Shown in pieces: positions 1-12,369 of a DNA stretch of 64,000 nt. The position numbers and the translations under genes were made by a program. The stretch spans positions 5,022,001 through 5,086,000 of the forward strand of contig JAPEHQ010000001.1 in assembly GCA_027405735.1 (NCBI GenBank). The letters are read 5' to 3'. The notes under the pieces are model-generated. The model was not told the origin of the DNA. It made no database searches and saw only the letters and a list, made by a program, of their open reading frames with translations. Source of the DNA: Mucor racemosus (taxonomy: Eukaryota; Mucoromycota; Mucoromycetes; Mucorales; Mucoraceae). Position 1 is the stretch's first letter, and every line of letters begins with the position of its first letter.

Positions 1-1808
1 AAGACGATTCCGATGATGAATCGACCTCTTCATCTGATGCTTCATCAAGCACAACACAACCTTCAACTTCCGAGACCAATAGTGCTGACGAATCAACAAA
101 GCCAGTAAATGAAGATATTTATAATTCTAAAAACTATTTTACAACACCTCCATCAGTAACAGATATTACTGATACTGTACAAGTGAAATTGTATTGTGAG
201 GTTGATAAAGATTATTGTAAAAAAGTCGAAAACTCTTTAGTTTTAGCAGCAGCCAGCTTTGCTCAAGTAGTAATCCTGAAAAATAAGATTGTGTACGAAG
301 GCATGATATCAGATAAACAAACTGACTAATTGGTTAAATCTAGATTTCAAGCTTCTTATTACAGTTTTTGCTATAATTCATGTTCAAATAATACATATGG
401 ATGGGGTACACCAAGCTCACAGGTAGAATGATTTCTAAACAGCATGTATACTACATCTGATACCTTTTTTATTTTTTAGTTTACCTTGATTTCTTTAAAT
501 GAAGCAGATTCAAACTTTATTTATCCACAAGCATTAGCAAAGCAATTAACATTGTTTTCAGATAGCTCTAATTGGGCCAACTATGATGTCGCCATCGATA
601 TTAATCATGATATGTATATGAATGCTGTAAATTACGATAAAATACCTGATTGGAATGGCACTGGTGTTCCACCAAAGGGAGGATATTGGTTTGCCAACGA
701 CTCTTCTATCGAAGATTATCAACTAGATCTCCAATATATTATTCTTCACCAAATGATACATGGATTAGGCATGCTTAGCTCATGGGCTCCTTATTTCTCT
801 AATGCAAATTCACCTTTTCAAAAACTATTAAAAGGTTTAATCGCATCTGAGGATAGTCTTAAAGTCATGACGCCAAGCCCTTATTGGTATATAAAGCATT
901 CTACAGGACCTGCTTATGTTACTGGATTTCAACCCAATATGATTTTTGACAAATTCTTAAATTTAACTATTCCTGCCAAGAATGAAACAAGATGGCTTGT
1001 AGACTTTGGTTTTGATTTACAGAGCTTTTGTGTCTTGGAGAATGATGCATTTATAGTCAATTTTATGAATGCCTTTTTAAATAATGCAACACAATCTTCA
1101 AGGGCCAAAAGTATCTATGTGTCAATGGCACAATCAAAGACACTTTCGTTCAAATTTAGTGCAACCTGTGAAAATAGTGCTTATTTCACAAATACATATC
1201 TCAATCAAACATACAGTTCAATACAGTTAATGACTGGCCCAAATATTCTTGAAGACAATATCTTAACAGAAGAAGCTTTATATCGACCTGGGATCTCTAC
1301 TTCTCATGTAGACGATGATTATGCAGACACACCAGATTTTTTAATGACACATAAATTCAACTTTGGAAAAACATTGCAACAGCTTATTGAAGATACTTAT
1401 TCAACCATACCCGAAATCAAATACAATATTACCAATAAAATTCAAGTAAACGTTACTACTGTCCATAATACAACGGTAGGCAATCATACAACTAGCGCCA
1501 ATGTAACAACCACAGAAGAAAGAGATCAGATCACGGAATTGACATATAAATCTGCTATTGGACCTGGCATCCTTCGCATTTTGGAGACTATTGGATATTC
1601 AACGGTTCTGACAAATACAAATTATACTATTGGCGTGATTAAAACTACAAAGCCAGATACCACTTGCGATGACAGTAATAACAACTTCTATAGTCGTGAT
1701 CTTTTAGAAGTAGTTGACCGTAAATCGGATGCTACACGTTTATTTGCTGCAAATATGGATTTGTATTATGTTGTATTATTATTTATTCTAACATTTTGTG
1801 TTTTATAA
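1..1808 (+). CDS. Secreted zincin-like protein, GPI-anchor-like C-terminus (5' partial)
   Basis: Exons read <1-292, 344-422 and 480-1808. The gene begins before the window. An in-frame TAA at 327-329 lies inside a 51-nt intron (GTACGA...CTAAT...TAG, 293-343); a second intron (423-479) is 57 nt. Splicing joins IVFQASYYSFC to NNTYGWGTPSSQ and FTLISLNEAD in one frame. The visible N-terminal part is an acidic Ser/Thr-rich linker. The middle has the motif HQMIHGLG (HQMIH codons at 747-761), which looks like a metallopeptidase HExxHxxG with Glu replaced by Gln. Many Asn-X-Ser/Thr sites and a hydrophobic tail (DLYYVVLLFILTFCVL) suggest a secreted, GPI-anchored surface protein. A hydrolytic activity is doubtful because the catalytic Glu is missing; family membership is inferred from the motif only, and I do not recognise a named gene. 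Confidence 0.72.
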
Positions 1809-3935
1809 AGCTTATATATCTATTTGTTGTAAATTATGATTGATTGTGGCTCCTAATGCATAAATACCATATTATACAGGGCGGTGTTGTTGTTGATAAT
1901 CTATAACAATCACGCTACTATTGTTCAATATTGCTTCATTAAAGGATTATATGCGTATTCCTTGTACGAATTATGGTACTTATCATCGCATACATCTATA
2001 ATTAATACTTTAATATTCAATTCCGTTCCTAATTACAGTAAATCCTTGATGAAAAAAAGCAGTTGACGGGGTTTAAATATGAAAATCGCAACTGTCTGAT
2101 TTATAAACAGTTTGCCATTTTCAAGAAAAAATTTGACCTTTAAAGAATTTTTAAAGCCAAACTTTTATAGCGTTGCACCAAAAGATTTATAACAAAAGTA
2201 CTGCTACTTAAAATGCTCTATAAGATACAATTTTTTATTTTCTTACTTTTATAAATAAATTTTTTGTAATATGTGAAAACGTCAGAATTTGGTTTTCGAA
2301 GGAAAACTTCAAAATTTTATGTCTGTGACCTAAAATAAACAATACGAAATGAAAGAGAGTAAGATTCTGGTCCAATGTCTTTGATATATGTCTTAGTAAA
2401 AGTTCTCATTTTTCAAACGAAAAATTGAGTTTTGTCAAAATTGAGATTTTTGATGAGGTATCATAAGGCAAAAATCGAGTGAAAATCAAAAAATGAAAAA
2501 AATTGCAAAAATGCATTAAAATATATCTATTAAATAAAAGCATTCGTTTGGTGCGATTTTGAGCCGTGGAGACCGCCTAGAACCATAAAAAATGACATTT
2601 AAAGTACTAGTTTTGGCCATTTTCAGTGAATTCAGAGGCATTTGTTTAGCATTGGACAGAATTTCCTTGGTTGTGCATACAGTTAAATGCCTTTTTATAT
2701 GGCTTTGGTAGTATTGAAGTATTTTCAACCTTAAATAAAGGTGATACAGACTCGAGTTATTGGAAAGCGTAACCTTATTTGAGCTCAATGGATTTTTGAG
2801 CGCATATGAGCGGTAGTAAACTACCTTAAATCAATAGTCTAATTCTGAATAATTATACACTACTAATTTAGCTTTCAGTAAAAGTGAGTATAGTTTGAAA
2901 TGAAAGAAGTATTATAGAATGGCTTATTTAGGCATTGTGCAGCACGAATATGCATTGCATATCTAAATAAATGCTGTGATAGCACATTTAAAATTTCTTC
3001 ATTTTAAAGATTTTTTTTTACCAATTTGTTGACGTTTTCAGGTACGAAAAATTGTGAAAATATCTTTTGGTATGTTCTTATCTTTGCAGTATTTTTTTAA
3101 AAAGTATTATTTTCCAAGGAAGCAATTTTTATGAATTCATATGTAAAGAATAATTGGCATTTTGCGATTGAATTGCCTACCACCTCTTTTTTTTTCCCCT
3201 CCCCCTACAGTGGCAATCTGTATGAAGAAAGTGCCCTATTCCTCATAAGAAAATGTTTGATACAAATTTGAGCTCATGGATGACCATAACATATAAAGTC
3301 AAGTAGGAATGTTCTAAATTATCCAAATGTACATCAAGACAAAAACAAGAACATTATACATAGATTACCATAAATTAATAGGGATCATAATATTCTGAAA
3401 AGAATGTTTATATTTGATCACTATGATATGAAACTCTTTGTTCGGTCTTTTTTTTTTGTTTTGCTCCCTAAATGCAATATAATGAACAACTTGCTGATAC
3501 ATTGTTATTTTCTCGCCCTTTGTATATCTTGAGATTCTCCTTCCAATATATATACAGCAAAAAGCTCCTTTATACGCTGATAGTTCAAGCATATATATTT
3601 ATCCTACTACTACTCCTCCTCTTCGATTATATATGTTTTTATGAGCTTATTCATTGTTTCTCCTCCTTTTTTATGCTCATATATTACTATAAGACTTCTT
3701 CTCTGCCCCTCCTCGCCTCCTCTTTTCTTTTTATTCCTCAACTATTACAAATAAATAAAATCGCCTCCTCCGCTTCCGTCGTCGTAGCCGCCGCTGCCGC
3801 CTCTTTCTTTATTATTTATATATCAAGGAACCCATTTTCAACGGCATATAAATACATTTGTAACAATATTTGTTTGTTTATATAAATTATATCAAACATT
3901 ATGATGAAAAAAAAAATACATTGTTAGTATAATAA

Positions 3936-3966
<31 letters not shown>

Positions 3967-5600
3967 GCATTGTATTATACTTAACAATCTGTCGATCTTG
4001 TGTATAAATATATATGTTTGATAAACAATTGCTAATCCAATTTTTATGCCTGTTGAATAATATGTCTACCTTTAGAAATCAGGTTCTAAAAAAATACATC
4101 AATTAAACCTGTTGAAACATTAGGAACAGCCACTGCAATCTATACATACATACAGAACAACAACAACAACAACAACTTTTTTCTCGTTTCACCTTGTTTT
4201 TTTAAACCCTTCTTTTTTTTTAAAAAATCTTTATAACAACAATGATTTCTCCTTCACTAATAAAAACTTATATAACATAAAAACAAGAAGGAGTTATGTA
4301 TATATTAATTATGATTCATCGATCGAGGTCAATCAGATAAATCTTGAATATGTCATTTCGCAACAGAATATTTTCACCTTGGCAAAAAAAAATAAACATG
4401 TAGTAATCTCCTTTAACAAGCTCCTTTTTAAACAATAATAGTCTCGAACAGGTTGTTGTTTCATTGCTTAGGATATGTCGTATGGAATACTAAACAAGTA
4501 TAGATTATCACCGGATCTCAACCGAGTCATCAATTGTTGTTGGGACAATATATTTTTGTATTATAATTTACATATATTATACGCTAATTAACTTGAATGC
4601 GCCTCACAATTTTCATCAATCTATACAAGGAAAAAACATGAAAAAGAAAGGCTTTGATTTACATAATAATTTAACATATATACCATTTAAAGCCGGAGAG
4701 CCATAAAAAGTAATTTCCATTTGGTATTACAACCGAATCGTGCCAATATTAGAACTAGAAAGATATAATACTATCTTGTTTATAAATCTGCAATTGGGCC
4801 AGGTCTATTGCTGATATAATTGACTATTTGACCATATTCTACTGATTACATTATTTTATAAATGCACGTTCCAACGCTTTTGTAGTCTACAAGCATATTA
4901 GCATATAATATTCAAATATCACAAGTATTATATTCGTAATTCACTATTTCTCTGTTATATATACATAAGGAGATGATGGAGGATGATGATATCAAACACA
5001 AATAGGAGCTTGCTATAATGATGTTTATAAAGGGGATTTTTATATATTCTGATACAGTACATGACATTTGTTTTTGTGCCCTTTGATTTAATCATATTTT
5101 GTTACAAGATAATGCAAAAAAAAAAATCATTCTTCCAACTTGTATAGTATAATAAATAAACAACAACAATAATAACAATTATAATTTTTGCATGAATTTA
5201 AATAAGCAGGGGGGATTATATATATATATATATATATATTTATGGAGATAAAATGTGATTATGTATATATATACATATAAAAAAAAGCACAAAAATTGCC
5301 ACCAGTACAGCTTATAGGAGTTGCCATTGTATCAGAAGAAGGGGATTCGGATTCATGCCGCTCCTCTTTCTTTTTTGTACAGCCTATAGATGTTTCTCCT
5401 GCTTATATAAGTGAGAAAAGGGGGAGGTATCTGTTATTCTAAAATTCCCCTTTTGAATATTGTAATATACATTGTAAAAAGCCGCATAAACAAATCAAGA
5501 AAAATAATATAAATATGCTTAAATTATTTTCTTGTTTTCTTTTCTCTCTTTTTTTTTCCCTCTTTTTTTTCATTTTTATTATTTTATTATTTATTAAAAA
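1809..5600. other. AT-rich intergenic region, no convincing gene
   Basis: About 3.8 kb without a supported gene. It holds simple sequence: a (TA)n run near 3938-3964, (CAA)n near 4158-4175, another (TA)n near 5218-5240, and several A or T homopolymers. 2080-2800 resembles degraded repeat DNA (AAAATCGAG/TTTTGTCAAAATTGAG-type sequence). The pyrimidine-rich stretch 5525-5590 lies directly before the next start codon and is probably its leader or core promoter. Confidence 0.6.
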
Positions 5601-6188
5601 ATGCATCCACTTGTACATTCACCAACACAAACAACATTTAAATCAAAATTAAATAGTTTAAAAAGATGGTTTACACCTGAATTAGCAAAGAGACGTCCGT
5701 CACAAAGCAGCACAACATCAACAACATCTACAACATCTACAAACAGTACAGCAATAAGCTGCTGTTGTCATCAAGAGGATTCATTATTCATACCATCACA
5801 TACCAAAAGACCATCATTGACAGGATCAGAAGGGCTTGGCATTGTAGTTGATAAATGTATGTCACCATTTCGTAGAAGACCATCAAATGCTTCATCGGAA
5901 ATGTCAACAATTGATACGCAAAAAGAGATTGAAAAAGTGTATGAATTGTACAACTTGGCAATGGATGAATTAAATTATGCAGAAGATTCAAGAGGATCGC
6001 CGTATTATTCAGGTGATCGAATCGCAGCAAAAGAAGCAATTGAAAATTGCGAAGAATCTTATTCACTCCTATTAATGCAAATAGAACAAAAAGATGAACA
6101 TTTGCAGTCGACCATAGGGTTTAAAATTTCAACATTGAAATCAAAATATGAATCGTTACCATTACAAGATGATCAACTTTCGTTTTAA
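5601..6188 (+). CDS. Hypothetical Ser/Thr-rich protein, single exon, 195 aa
   Basis: An uninterrupted 195-residue frame begins at an ATG preceded by a long T/C-rich tract, as at other genes in this window. The N-terminal third is basic and contains a Ser/Thr tract of TST repeats (about residues 35-50) followed by CCCH. The middle has RRRPSNASSEMST, a plausible phosphorylation region. The C-terminal half (about residues 105-185) is charged and predicted helical, beginning EIEKVYELYNLAMDELNYAE and containing AAKEAIENCEESYSLLLMQI; it resembles a helical hairpin or short coiled coil. I recognise no catalytic motif, signal peptide or membrane segment. Codon use matches the real neighbours. It is probably a Mucorales-specific protein; its function is unknown. 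Confidence 0.7.
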   Translation: MHPLVHSPTQTTFKSKLNSLKRWFTPELAKRRPSQSSTTSTTSTTSTNSTAISCCCHQEDSLFIPSHTKRPSLTGSEGLGIVVDKCMSPFRRRPSNASSEMSTIDTQKEIEKVYELYNLAMDELNYAEDSRGSPYYSGDRIAAKEAIENCEESYSLLLMQIEQKDEHLQSTIGFKISTLKSKYESLPLQDDQLSF

Positions 6189-6437
6189 AAATTATTTTTT
6201 TAACTATTTTATTTATTTATCCCCACATTCCCTTCATCAAGGTTCATTATTTCTTTCAATAAGACACATTTTTATACATATTATATATATATATCTTACA
6301 TATTCTTTACTTATTATTCTACTATTATACACCTTTGAAACTCCCAATTTTGTGTTACATACCATATACTTTATACATATATTTACTCTCCCATTAAAAA
6401 ATCCAAAAACTACGTAATTTTACTATATAAATCGACA

Positions 6438-6471
<34 letters not shown>

Positions 6472-6503
6472 CTTTTTTAATCCATTAAATAAAATCAACA
6501 AAA
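6189..6503. other. Intergenic spacer with T29 homopolymer
   Basis: The 3' flank of the upstream gene is AT-rich. A run of 29 T (6443-6471) sits about 30 bp before the ATG of the F-box gene and is likely part of its T-rich promoter or leader. Its length in the assembly may be inexact. Confidence 0.6.
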
Positions 6504-8127
6504 ATGCTTGAAACACTTCCAAGAGATATTTTACAATATGATGTTTTAAATCTACTGGATAGTTCCTCTTTACTTGAATTATCGCTTGTTTCAAAATATT
6601 TTAATTATTTAACAAATGACGAATTTATTTGGAAAAAATTATGCGTCCAAGAATTTAATATCTCTCAAGATAATGCCTTTAGAAATAAGGGCTGGAAAAA
6701 GTTTTATTGGCGACTAACATATCATGCAAAAGTATTCACTTGGGGCGAAAACTTCGATGATCGCTTAGGTCTTGGCGACAAAACGCCTTCTGTAGTTGCT
6801 GAAAATGATTTTATACCTGTAAATCCTCGACTCAGGTAATATCTTACAGAAATGCCAAGATATTAAATTAACTCATACATATTAAAATATAGAATGCCTA
6901 GATTTACACCAAGATATCCAAATCAAGTTACAGTGCCTCAGGAGGTTGTTTCTTTAAAGAATAAACATATCATTGATATTATATCAGGAGGCTGGGCTTT
7001 TTATGGGTTGGATTCTTGTGGCTCTGTATATATGTGGGGAACTGTAAGTAATCCAATGCGTACAATAGTTACATATTATTTTAACTCTTCTTAGATGCAA
7101 CAAGACATTTCCCCTAGAAGTTCTGTCGGTACAAGAAGACTTCGATTGCCTACAATATTACAGGAAAATAACGAGCATCAGCAAAAAGTCCAATTCCATA
7201 GCATTTCAAGCGGTAGAGGTCATGTCATTGGGCTTGCAAGAGATGGATCAGTTTGGCATTGGTCTAACCATATCATGTTGCAACGCGTAGATCTAAACAC
7301 TGATGATAAAGTTGTACAGGTGGCTGCGAATTGGAATTATTCCAGTGTATTAACCTGCACTGGAAATTTATACATTATACCAAAACCTGATTTAATCATC
7401 CCATCCGAAATTACCAATGAACCTCGACCTACACAAATAGCATCAAGTGGTATTTCTACAATGCAATTACTAAATGAGCAAGATAAAATTATTCAAATTG
7501 CAGGATTAGATGGATACACATTAGCCTTAACTGAATTTGGTCGTGTGCTGAAAATCTCAACATCAGATCAAGATTTACTAAATATTCAACCTATGCGATG
7601 CGCTGTCGAATTAACCCATTTTAGTAGTACAGAAAATGAACATAATAATCGTCAAGGTGTAATGCATAGATTTCTTACAGGTGCATTTGAAAATTTTGCT
7701 GTTTATACCAAAGATAAGGTCATGCTGGGCAAAGTTGATGTCACAAGAGACACAGAACCAACTCGATTAAATGAGTTGGATAATCATGATGTTTGCAAAG
7801 TATCCTTTGGAGAGTGAGTTATAATATAATATACACTTTATTTCCTTTTTTTTTTTCTTTTGTTATTTATACTATTGATTTAGTTATCACTGTGGTGCCT
7901 TAACAAGCCAAGGCAAGCTATTAACTTGGGGTAATTACAGTTCTGGAGCATTAGGACATGGAAATATTTCAAAAGAGAACCATCCTATTCCTAAATATGT
8001 CGAGACTTTGGATGATAAGTTTGTATTTGCTATTGGTTTTGGTGGATGGCAAAGCTCTGTTTTGGCAATTAACAGGGTTGAAGATGATGATAATAATGTT
8101 GGTGTTGATGGTATCCATGACGAATAA
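6504..8127 (+). CDS. F-box protein with RCC1-type repeats (Saf1-like), 481 aa
   Basis: Exons 6504-6835, 6893-7043, 7095-7813 and 7884-8127 (1446 nt). Introns are 57, 51 and 70 nt with GTAATA, GTAAGT and GTGAGT donors. Residues 1-50 form an F-box (LETLPRDILQYDVLNLLD, then a conserved Trp in FIWKKLCVQEF). RCC1/beta-propeller strand motifs follow: VFTWGENFDDRLGLGD, VYMWGT, SVWHWS and LLTWGNYSSGALGHG. F-box proteins recruit substrates to SCF (Skp1-Cul1-Rbx1) ubiquitin ligases, and the RCC1 propeller is the probable substrate-binding part. The same architecture occurs in yeast Saf1. The acidic tail is short (EDDDNNVGVDGIHDE). The gene is convergent with the following one, with only 18 bp between stop codons. 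Confidence 0.88.
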
Positions 8128-8145
8128 TGATAAAAATAAAAAGTT

Positions 8146-8571
8146 TTATGCTAATTTGCGTTTCCTTGATTCTTTTTCTTTGCCTTTTCTACTTGTATTT
8201 GGCACTATTGTATCGTCATATTTTTGTTGCTGTAATAACTTTGATTCATTTGTATGAAGCTGTCTCTTCTTTTTCAAAAAAGATTTTTCAAACTGCTCTT
8301 GTTGTTGATTAGTGTCTCGTCCTCCTATTAATCTTACAGTTAAATTTAAAATGATGGGTCCTTCTTGAATTGAATAATCTTGAAATAAGTTATCATTATC
8401 TGTCAAAATCCGACCTCCCAAGGACCTTATTTTTTGTTCTTCTACACTGAATGTGGTTGTCTTAGCTAATTTTTGTTTTAAATCGTAAACAGTGCAAGGT
8501 TCATTCGCTTTGAATCCGAGACAAAAGGGACCAAAACCTGAAAATGAATTGATAACGACTTGAAAATACAT
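8146..8571 (-). CDS. Ubiquitin-like domain protein (Sde2-like N-terminus), 141 aa
   Basis: Single exon. Residues 1-80 read as a beta-grasp ubiquitin-like fold: CTVYDLKQKLA, EEQKIRSLGGRILTDND and LNLTVRLIGG, ending in a di-glycine. The pattern CTV-x-D...NLTVRL-x-GG resembles the N-terminal domain of the splicing factor Sde2, which is cut after GG to expose a lysine (GGKGGFGS). Here GG is followed by RDTNQQQEQFEK, and the remaining ~60 residues are a basic, Gln-rich tail ending RKGKEKESRKRKLA. The Sde2 core after the cleavage site is absent. It may be a diverged or shortened Sde2 relative or an unrelated ubiquitin-like protein. An acceptor-like TTTTCAG near the start leaves some doubt about the first residues. 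Confidence 0.65.
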   Translation of the reverse strand: MYFQVVINSFSGFGPFCLGFKANEPCTVYDLKQKLAKTTTFSVEEQKIRSLGGRILTDNDNLFQDYSIQEGPIILNLTVRLIGGRDTNQQQEQFEKSFLKKKRQLHTNESKLLQQQKYDDTIVPNTSRKGKEKESRKRKLA

Positions 8572-9165
8572 TCAAACAGTTGGTTTGTTTTATCAATAAA
8601 TTTTTTTTTTTCGCTTTTTGTGTACGGGTGCTGTTTGAAAATGCAAAATTTAGATGTACGCGTTTCTTTTATACAAGTAGTGCATATACGAGAAAGGTAA
8701 AATAAAAAAAAAATAAAAAAAAAATAGTAAAACAGAAAAAAGGAGAGCGATATTGCCATAAATGACGTAAGTAAAATACATGCATAGGTTACTCAAGGCC
8801 TCCTTTATTTCTTGAGCCCTTCAGGTATTTGCAAAGTGTGAGAATCCATCGCTTTAACTAGTTTTCAGATAATATTACATGAGTACGGTATATATATACT
8901 ACACCGTAACTTTACTCTCGCCTTAAAACAAAATTTTAGCTGCACTGCTTCATATTTCAGACATACTACTAAATATGCAGGACATGAAAATTACTTACCT
9001 TATTTGATTTTGTTGTCATACAGGCTTTAACTCTACACATCAGAGACCAGTATTCAACTGAACACGAAGCAAAATGTAAATATACCCAATTAATCAATTA
9101 TGTAATTATGTAATTAATCAATCATGTAATTTCTCTGGGGAAAACCACCAATTAATAGAGGTTGC
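8572..9165. other. Intergenic, AT-rich
   Basis: A-rich leader of the ubiquitin-like gene (8572-8760), then unassigned AT-rich sequence. Nothing recognisable. Confidence 0.5.
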
Positions 9166-10445
9166 TTTCTAGGGTCGAAATTCGCTGAGATAAGTAGCCA
9201 ACATCGCCTTAACATTCACCTAAAATTGATTTAAAATTGATGGTATTATTTAAACTCGATAATTGAGATATTAGTTTTTTGTATTCATAAGATAGATCTA
9301 ATTGTAAGCTACTCTATATTTTTTATTCCAACGAAAAATATTGCTTTTTGATAGAGAAAATCAAAATAATAATTTACATTACACCCTACAGTCTGTTCCA
9401 ACTGAGTTGAAAATTTGATTTGCAAAAAACGATCGAAAAATCATCTAAAACACAAAGTTGCTTAAATGCTCATGAACTGCAAAGTAAGTCCATCTAGTAT
9501 ATTAAATAGTTTTTGTAAAGTTTTGGATTCTGCATCTATCTAAATAAAAATCAAGCAAACGTTTCACGTTAAATTTTGTGTAAAATACGATTGAAATTTT
9601 GGAGGTTTTTTGAAGATACACATCACTTTTTATAAATACATTTTAAATATAAATAATAAATATTATGTAGACAGTTATTATCTATCGATCGAGGTATTGA
9701 TGAACCTTCTATCTGCATTTTTCATAGAGAAAGTGAGATTTTTGTCGATTTTTTTTCAAATTCAGAATTTGGGATAAGGGTATATAAAGGAAAAATTGAA
9801 GCTAGAAACAAAGATATCCCTTGCTTCACATTTTCGAGGGTATCTCTACGAAAAATTAATATTTTGAAAATCCCTAAATTGGGTCCAAGAGAGCTCAACA
9901 AGCTTGATGACATCAATGCAAAAAAGAATGCTGCTCAATATAACAAATATTGTGAAATCTACTACAAAAATGTCAAAAAAATGAAAAAAAAATAAAGGTG
10001 CTCAGAATTTTTTCATAATAAGATTTGTTATAGAGTACTTTAAAACAAGTAAGTTTTATTATTAAAAAGTATTAGTATAGCTTACTTTTTTGTAGAGATA
10101 TGGAGGCTCAAATTTTTCAATTATTAGTAGTGAAATACGTGTAAAGATCTGAAACATTAGCACTAAAAAATTTATACCAACTGCAAAAAATAGGATATTT
10201 TTGGATACTCATTTTTGGATTAAAGTTGAACATCATCTCAGGTGCATTGGCATATAATTTTTCCTGATATTATTTAGTGAAAAAAAAATAGAGTAGGAAT
10301 AAAAAATTGGATCCAGTTTTTAAGGAAAAAATGCGTCTTTTACGCGTTTTTCAAGTCTTTTATATGATATAATGTAAATTTGGAAACAGGTAGCATAATG
10401 CAACCAATTTATATCTAATTAACAATGCCTAAGATATATATTCAT
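9166..10445 (+). repeat. Interspersed repeat R1, copy A
   Basis: One of five copies in this window of an unknown ~1.3-1.6 kb AT-rich repeat. It starts at GGGTCGAAATTCGCTGAGAT, lacks roughly 180 bp present near the start of copies B and D, and then aligns along its length. Shared landmarks are CTGAAACATTAGCA, CCAACTGCAAAAAATAGGAT and TGGATACTCATTTTTGGATT. A peptide-like frame around 9770-9990 (KGKIEARNKDI...RKINILK..KL.PRELNKLDD) is open in this copy. Confidence 0.8.
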
Positions 10446-10625
10446 TGCAATGGGAGCTCATTTAAATCTATAATAATTCATTGAGAACGAGTCTGCTTAC
10501 TGCCCTTAGTAGATGTAAATAGCAGGTAATAAGCTTGTTTTTTTAAAAAAAATTTACAGAATGCACAATATCCAATAACCCATGGGAGCTGAAACTTGGA
10601 AGATTTATTTATCAGCAAATATAAT
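10435..10625 (+). repeat. Short repeat H, copy 1
   Basis: About 190 bp matching 46580-46760. The shared pattern is TCATTGCAAYGGGAG...AGCTTACTG, AGCAGGTA, GAATGCACAAT and CATGRGAGCTG. Function unknown. Confidence 0.6.
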
Positions 10626-10637
10626 ACTATATTTCTT

Positions 10638-11039
10638 CAGGGAATTAGATATAAAAGTACGGCCTTTTATATTGATTTGACATTGAGATCCTGAGATGTA
10701 ATTTAAGTCACTATTGAACCATTAGATCTGTTTGATAGTAATCTATCAATTGAAATGAATCAATCATAATTTAACTGTTCTTGCAGAGCTTGTGAATTGC
10801 CTTGTTTCAATGTTGCGCTACATGTGCTTGGATATTGATTTGATATCTACTTGATTAATTAACCGCTGGTGGGATTAATTAATATGGTATCATAATTGAG
10901 GCCCAAGCATTCTTGGTAATTATTGGATTATACTTAGTATTCTAGGAGTTTCTTATATCCGATATCAAGACTTTAAACTTCAATACATGTCGTAATCAAT
11001 AGATTGTAAGATGTATTGATACTGTAGAAGGTGATAACA
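10638..11039 (-). mobile_element. Solo LTR fragment (family TGTTATCACC...ATATACGACA)
   Basis: In minus orientation it begins TGTTATCACCTTCTACAG and runs to the TATA-like TCAATATAAAAGG, then loses similarity, so its 3' end is truncated. It aligns with 12370-12884 (+) and 60313-60716 (-). The TG start, TATA box and copy structure fit an LTR retrotransposon long terminal repeat. No gag/pol coding is nearby, so it is a solo or truncated LTR. Confidence 0.7.
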
Positions 11040-12369
11040 TATGGTACTTGTAGGGTTTTGCCTATTATTTATGTTAAATCTCATTTCAATCCCATATTAA
11101 ACCTGACATCCAAATGGAATGGAAATGGTATAAATACTTTTAGAATCCAGGACCTGATGGCTTCTGGCTTCCTTTTTTAACTTAATAATAAAGACCCTAT
11201 GTTCTCCGTGATATAATCGCTTGTAGTCTTTATTTTATTTGTATTGGAAATAATCGTTATCTACATATAACTTTCAGTACTTAGTGGCAGCAGACAACAT
11301 TGTATATGATTCATATTTTTGCCAATGGTCACTCTTCCAAAAAAAAAAAAGCCGAACAATCGCCGGAAGCGACCATTTAATAATATTTCCAAGCTTTAAA
11401 TTTCTAGAAAAATTTACCGGACAGTCCGGACGCGGTTGTTTAACTATTCCAAGCAGCTATAAGATGCATGTATCGAAATTTCATACAAAAATTAAGGTTC
11501 GACTATATTGCTATTAATTATTTAAAGGCTTATTTTAAGTAAAACATAAATACAACCTACAATGTTATTAGCCTAACAACGGATTTAACTTGAAAAGTAT
11601 AAAATGATATAACCAGATTCAAAAAAAGTCCATAAAATCACAAATTTAAAAGATTTATATATAGAAGCCACTACGGCCGACCTGTGCTGCACAAGGTAAT
11701 TTTGTTGTGTCCAGGTGCCAGGTGGGCTGCACACTATAGCCTGATGAGGTGTTGCGCCCACTGAATAATGGCTAAAAAGATAACAAGATGCACATGATGG
11801 GCACAACAAAAAAAGAAACTGCACACGAGCATAACGAAAAGCCTGTATGTGTAGAATTATAGATTCTGTCTATATGCATGACATTAGTCCCATGTGTGCA
11901 TAATAGTAGAATTGTCCATAAGCATATTATTATCCCTATTTGCGCATAATAATAAAATCTGACCATAAGCATAATGAGCTGATTGTATGGGCACAAATTG
12001 GTTTGTATATGATGAGCATCGTGCCGTTCTCAAGATTCCATTGCATTTTTTACTGGACTACTGATGGGTTTTTAATTACATTTGCTTTTATTGATGATAT
12101 AGATTATAAATAATACAATTTAATACGTTGTTGATGAAGGGAAATACATGCAACTGCCAATATATTTACGATTAACATCAATTGTAAATATGTTTATAGC
12201 TATAATATCTGCAGCAACAATGGTTTTTGCTCGAGCATAAACTTAAATAACACTTACTGCTTAAATTTATATGCAAGCCAAATCTAAGATTACATATTTT
12301 ACTTTATCACTCATAAAATTTAAACAAGTTAACCTTTTTTAAACTTGTTGTATTCCACCTACTAGTATC
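11040..12369. other. Repeat-rich intergenic sequence
   Basis: No supported gene. It contains a TATA-like GGTATAAATAC near 11130 and an AATAATAAAG signal near 11185, which could be a further LTR relic. A GC-rich patch at 11672-11765 shares TACGGCCGAMCTRTGCT with 60717-60740. A small inverted repeat (AACAAGTT/AACTTGTT) lies near 12331-12358. Confidence 0.45.

Noticed and set aside
327..329. Nonsense mutation making the first gene a pseudogene
   Set aside because: It falls inside a good 51-nt intron that keeps the frame.
3472..3885. 137-codon hydrophobic frame
   Set aside because: Composition follows simple TTTATATAT and CTCCTC sequence; no motif and no start context.
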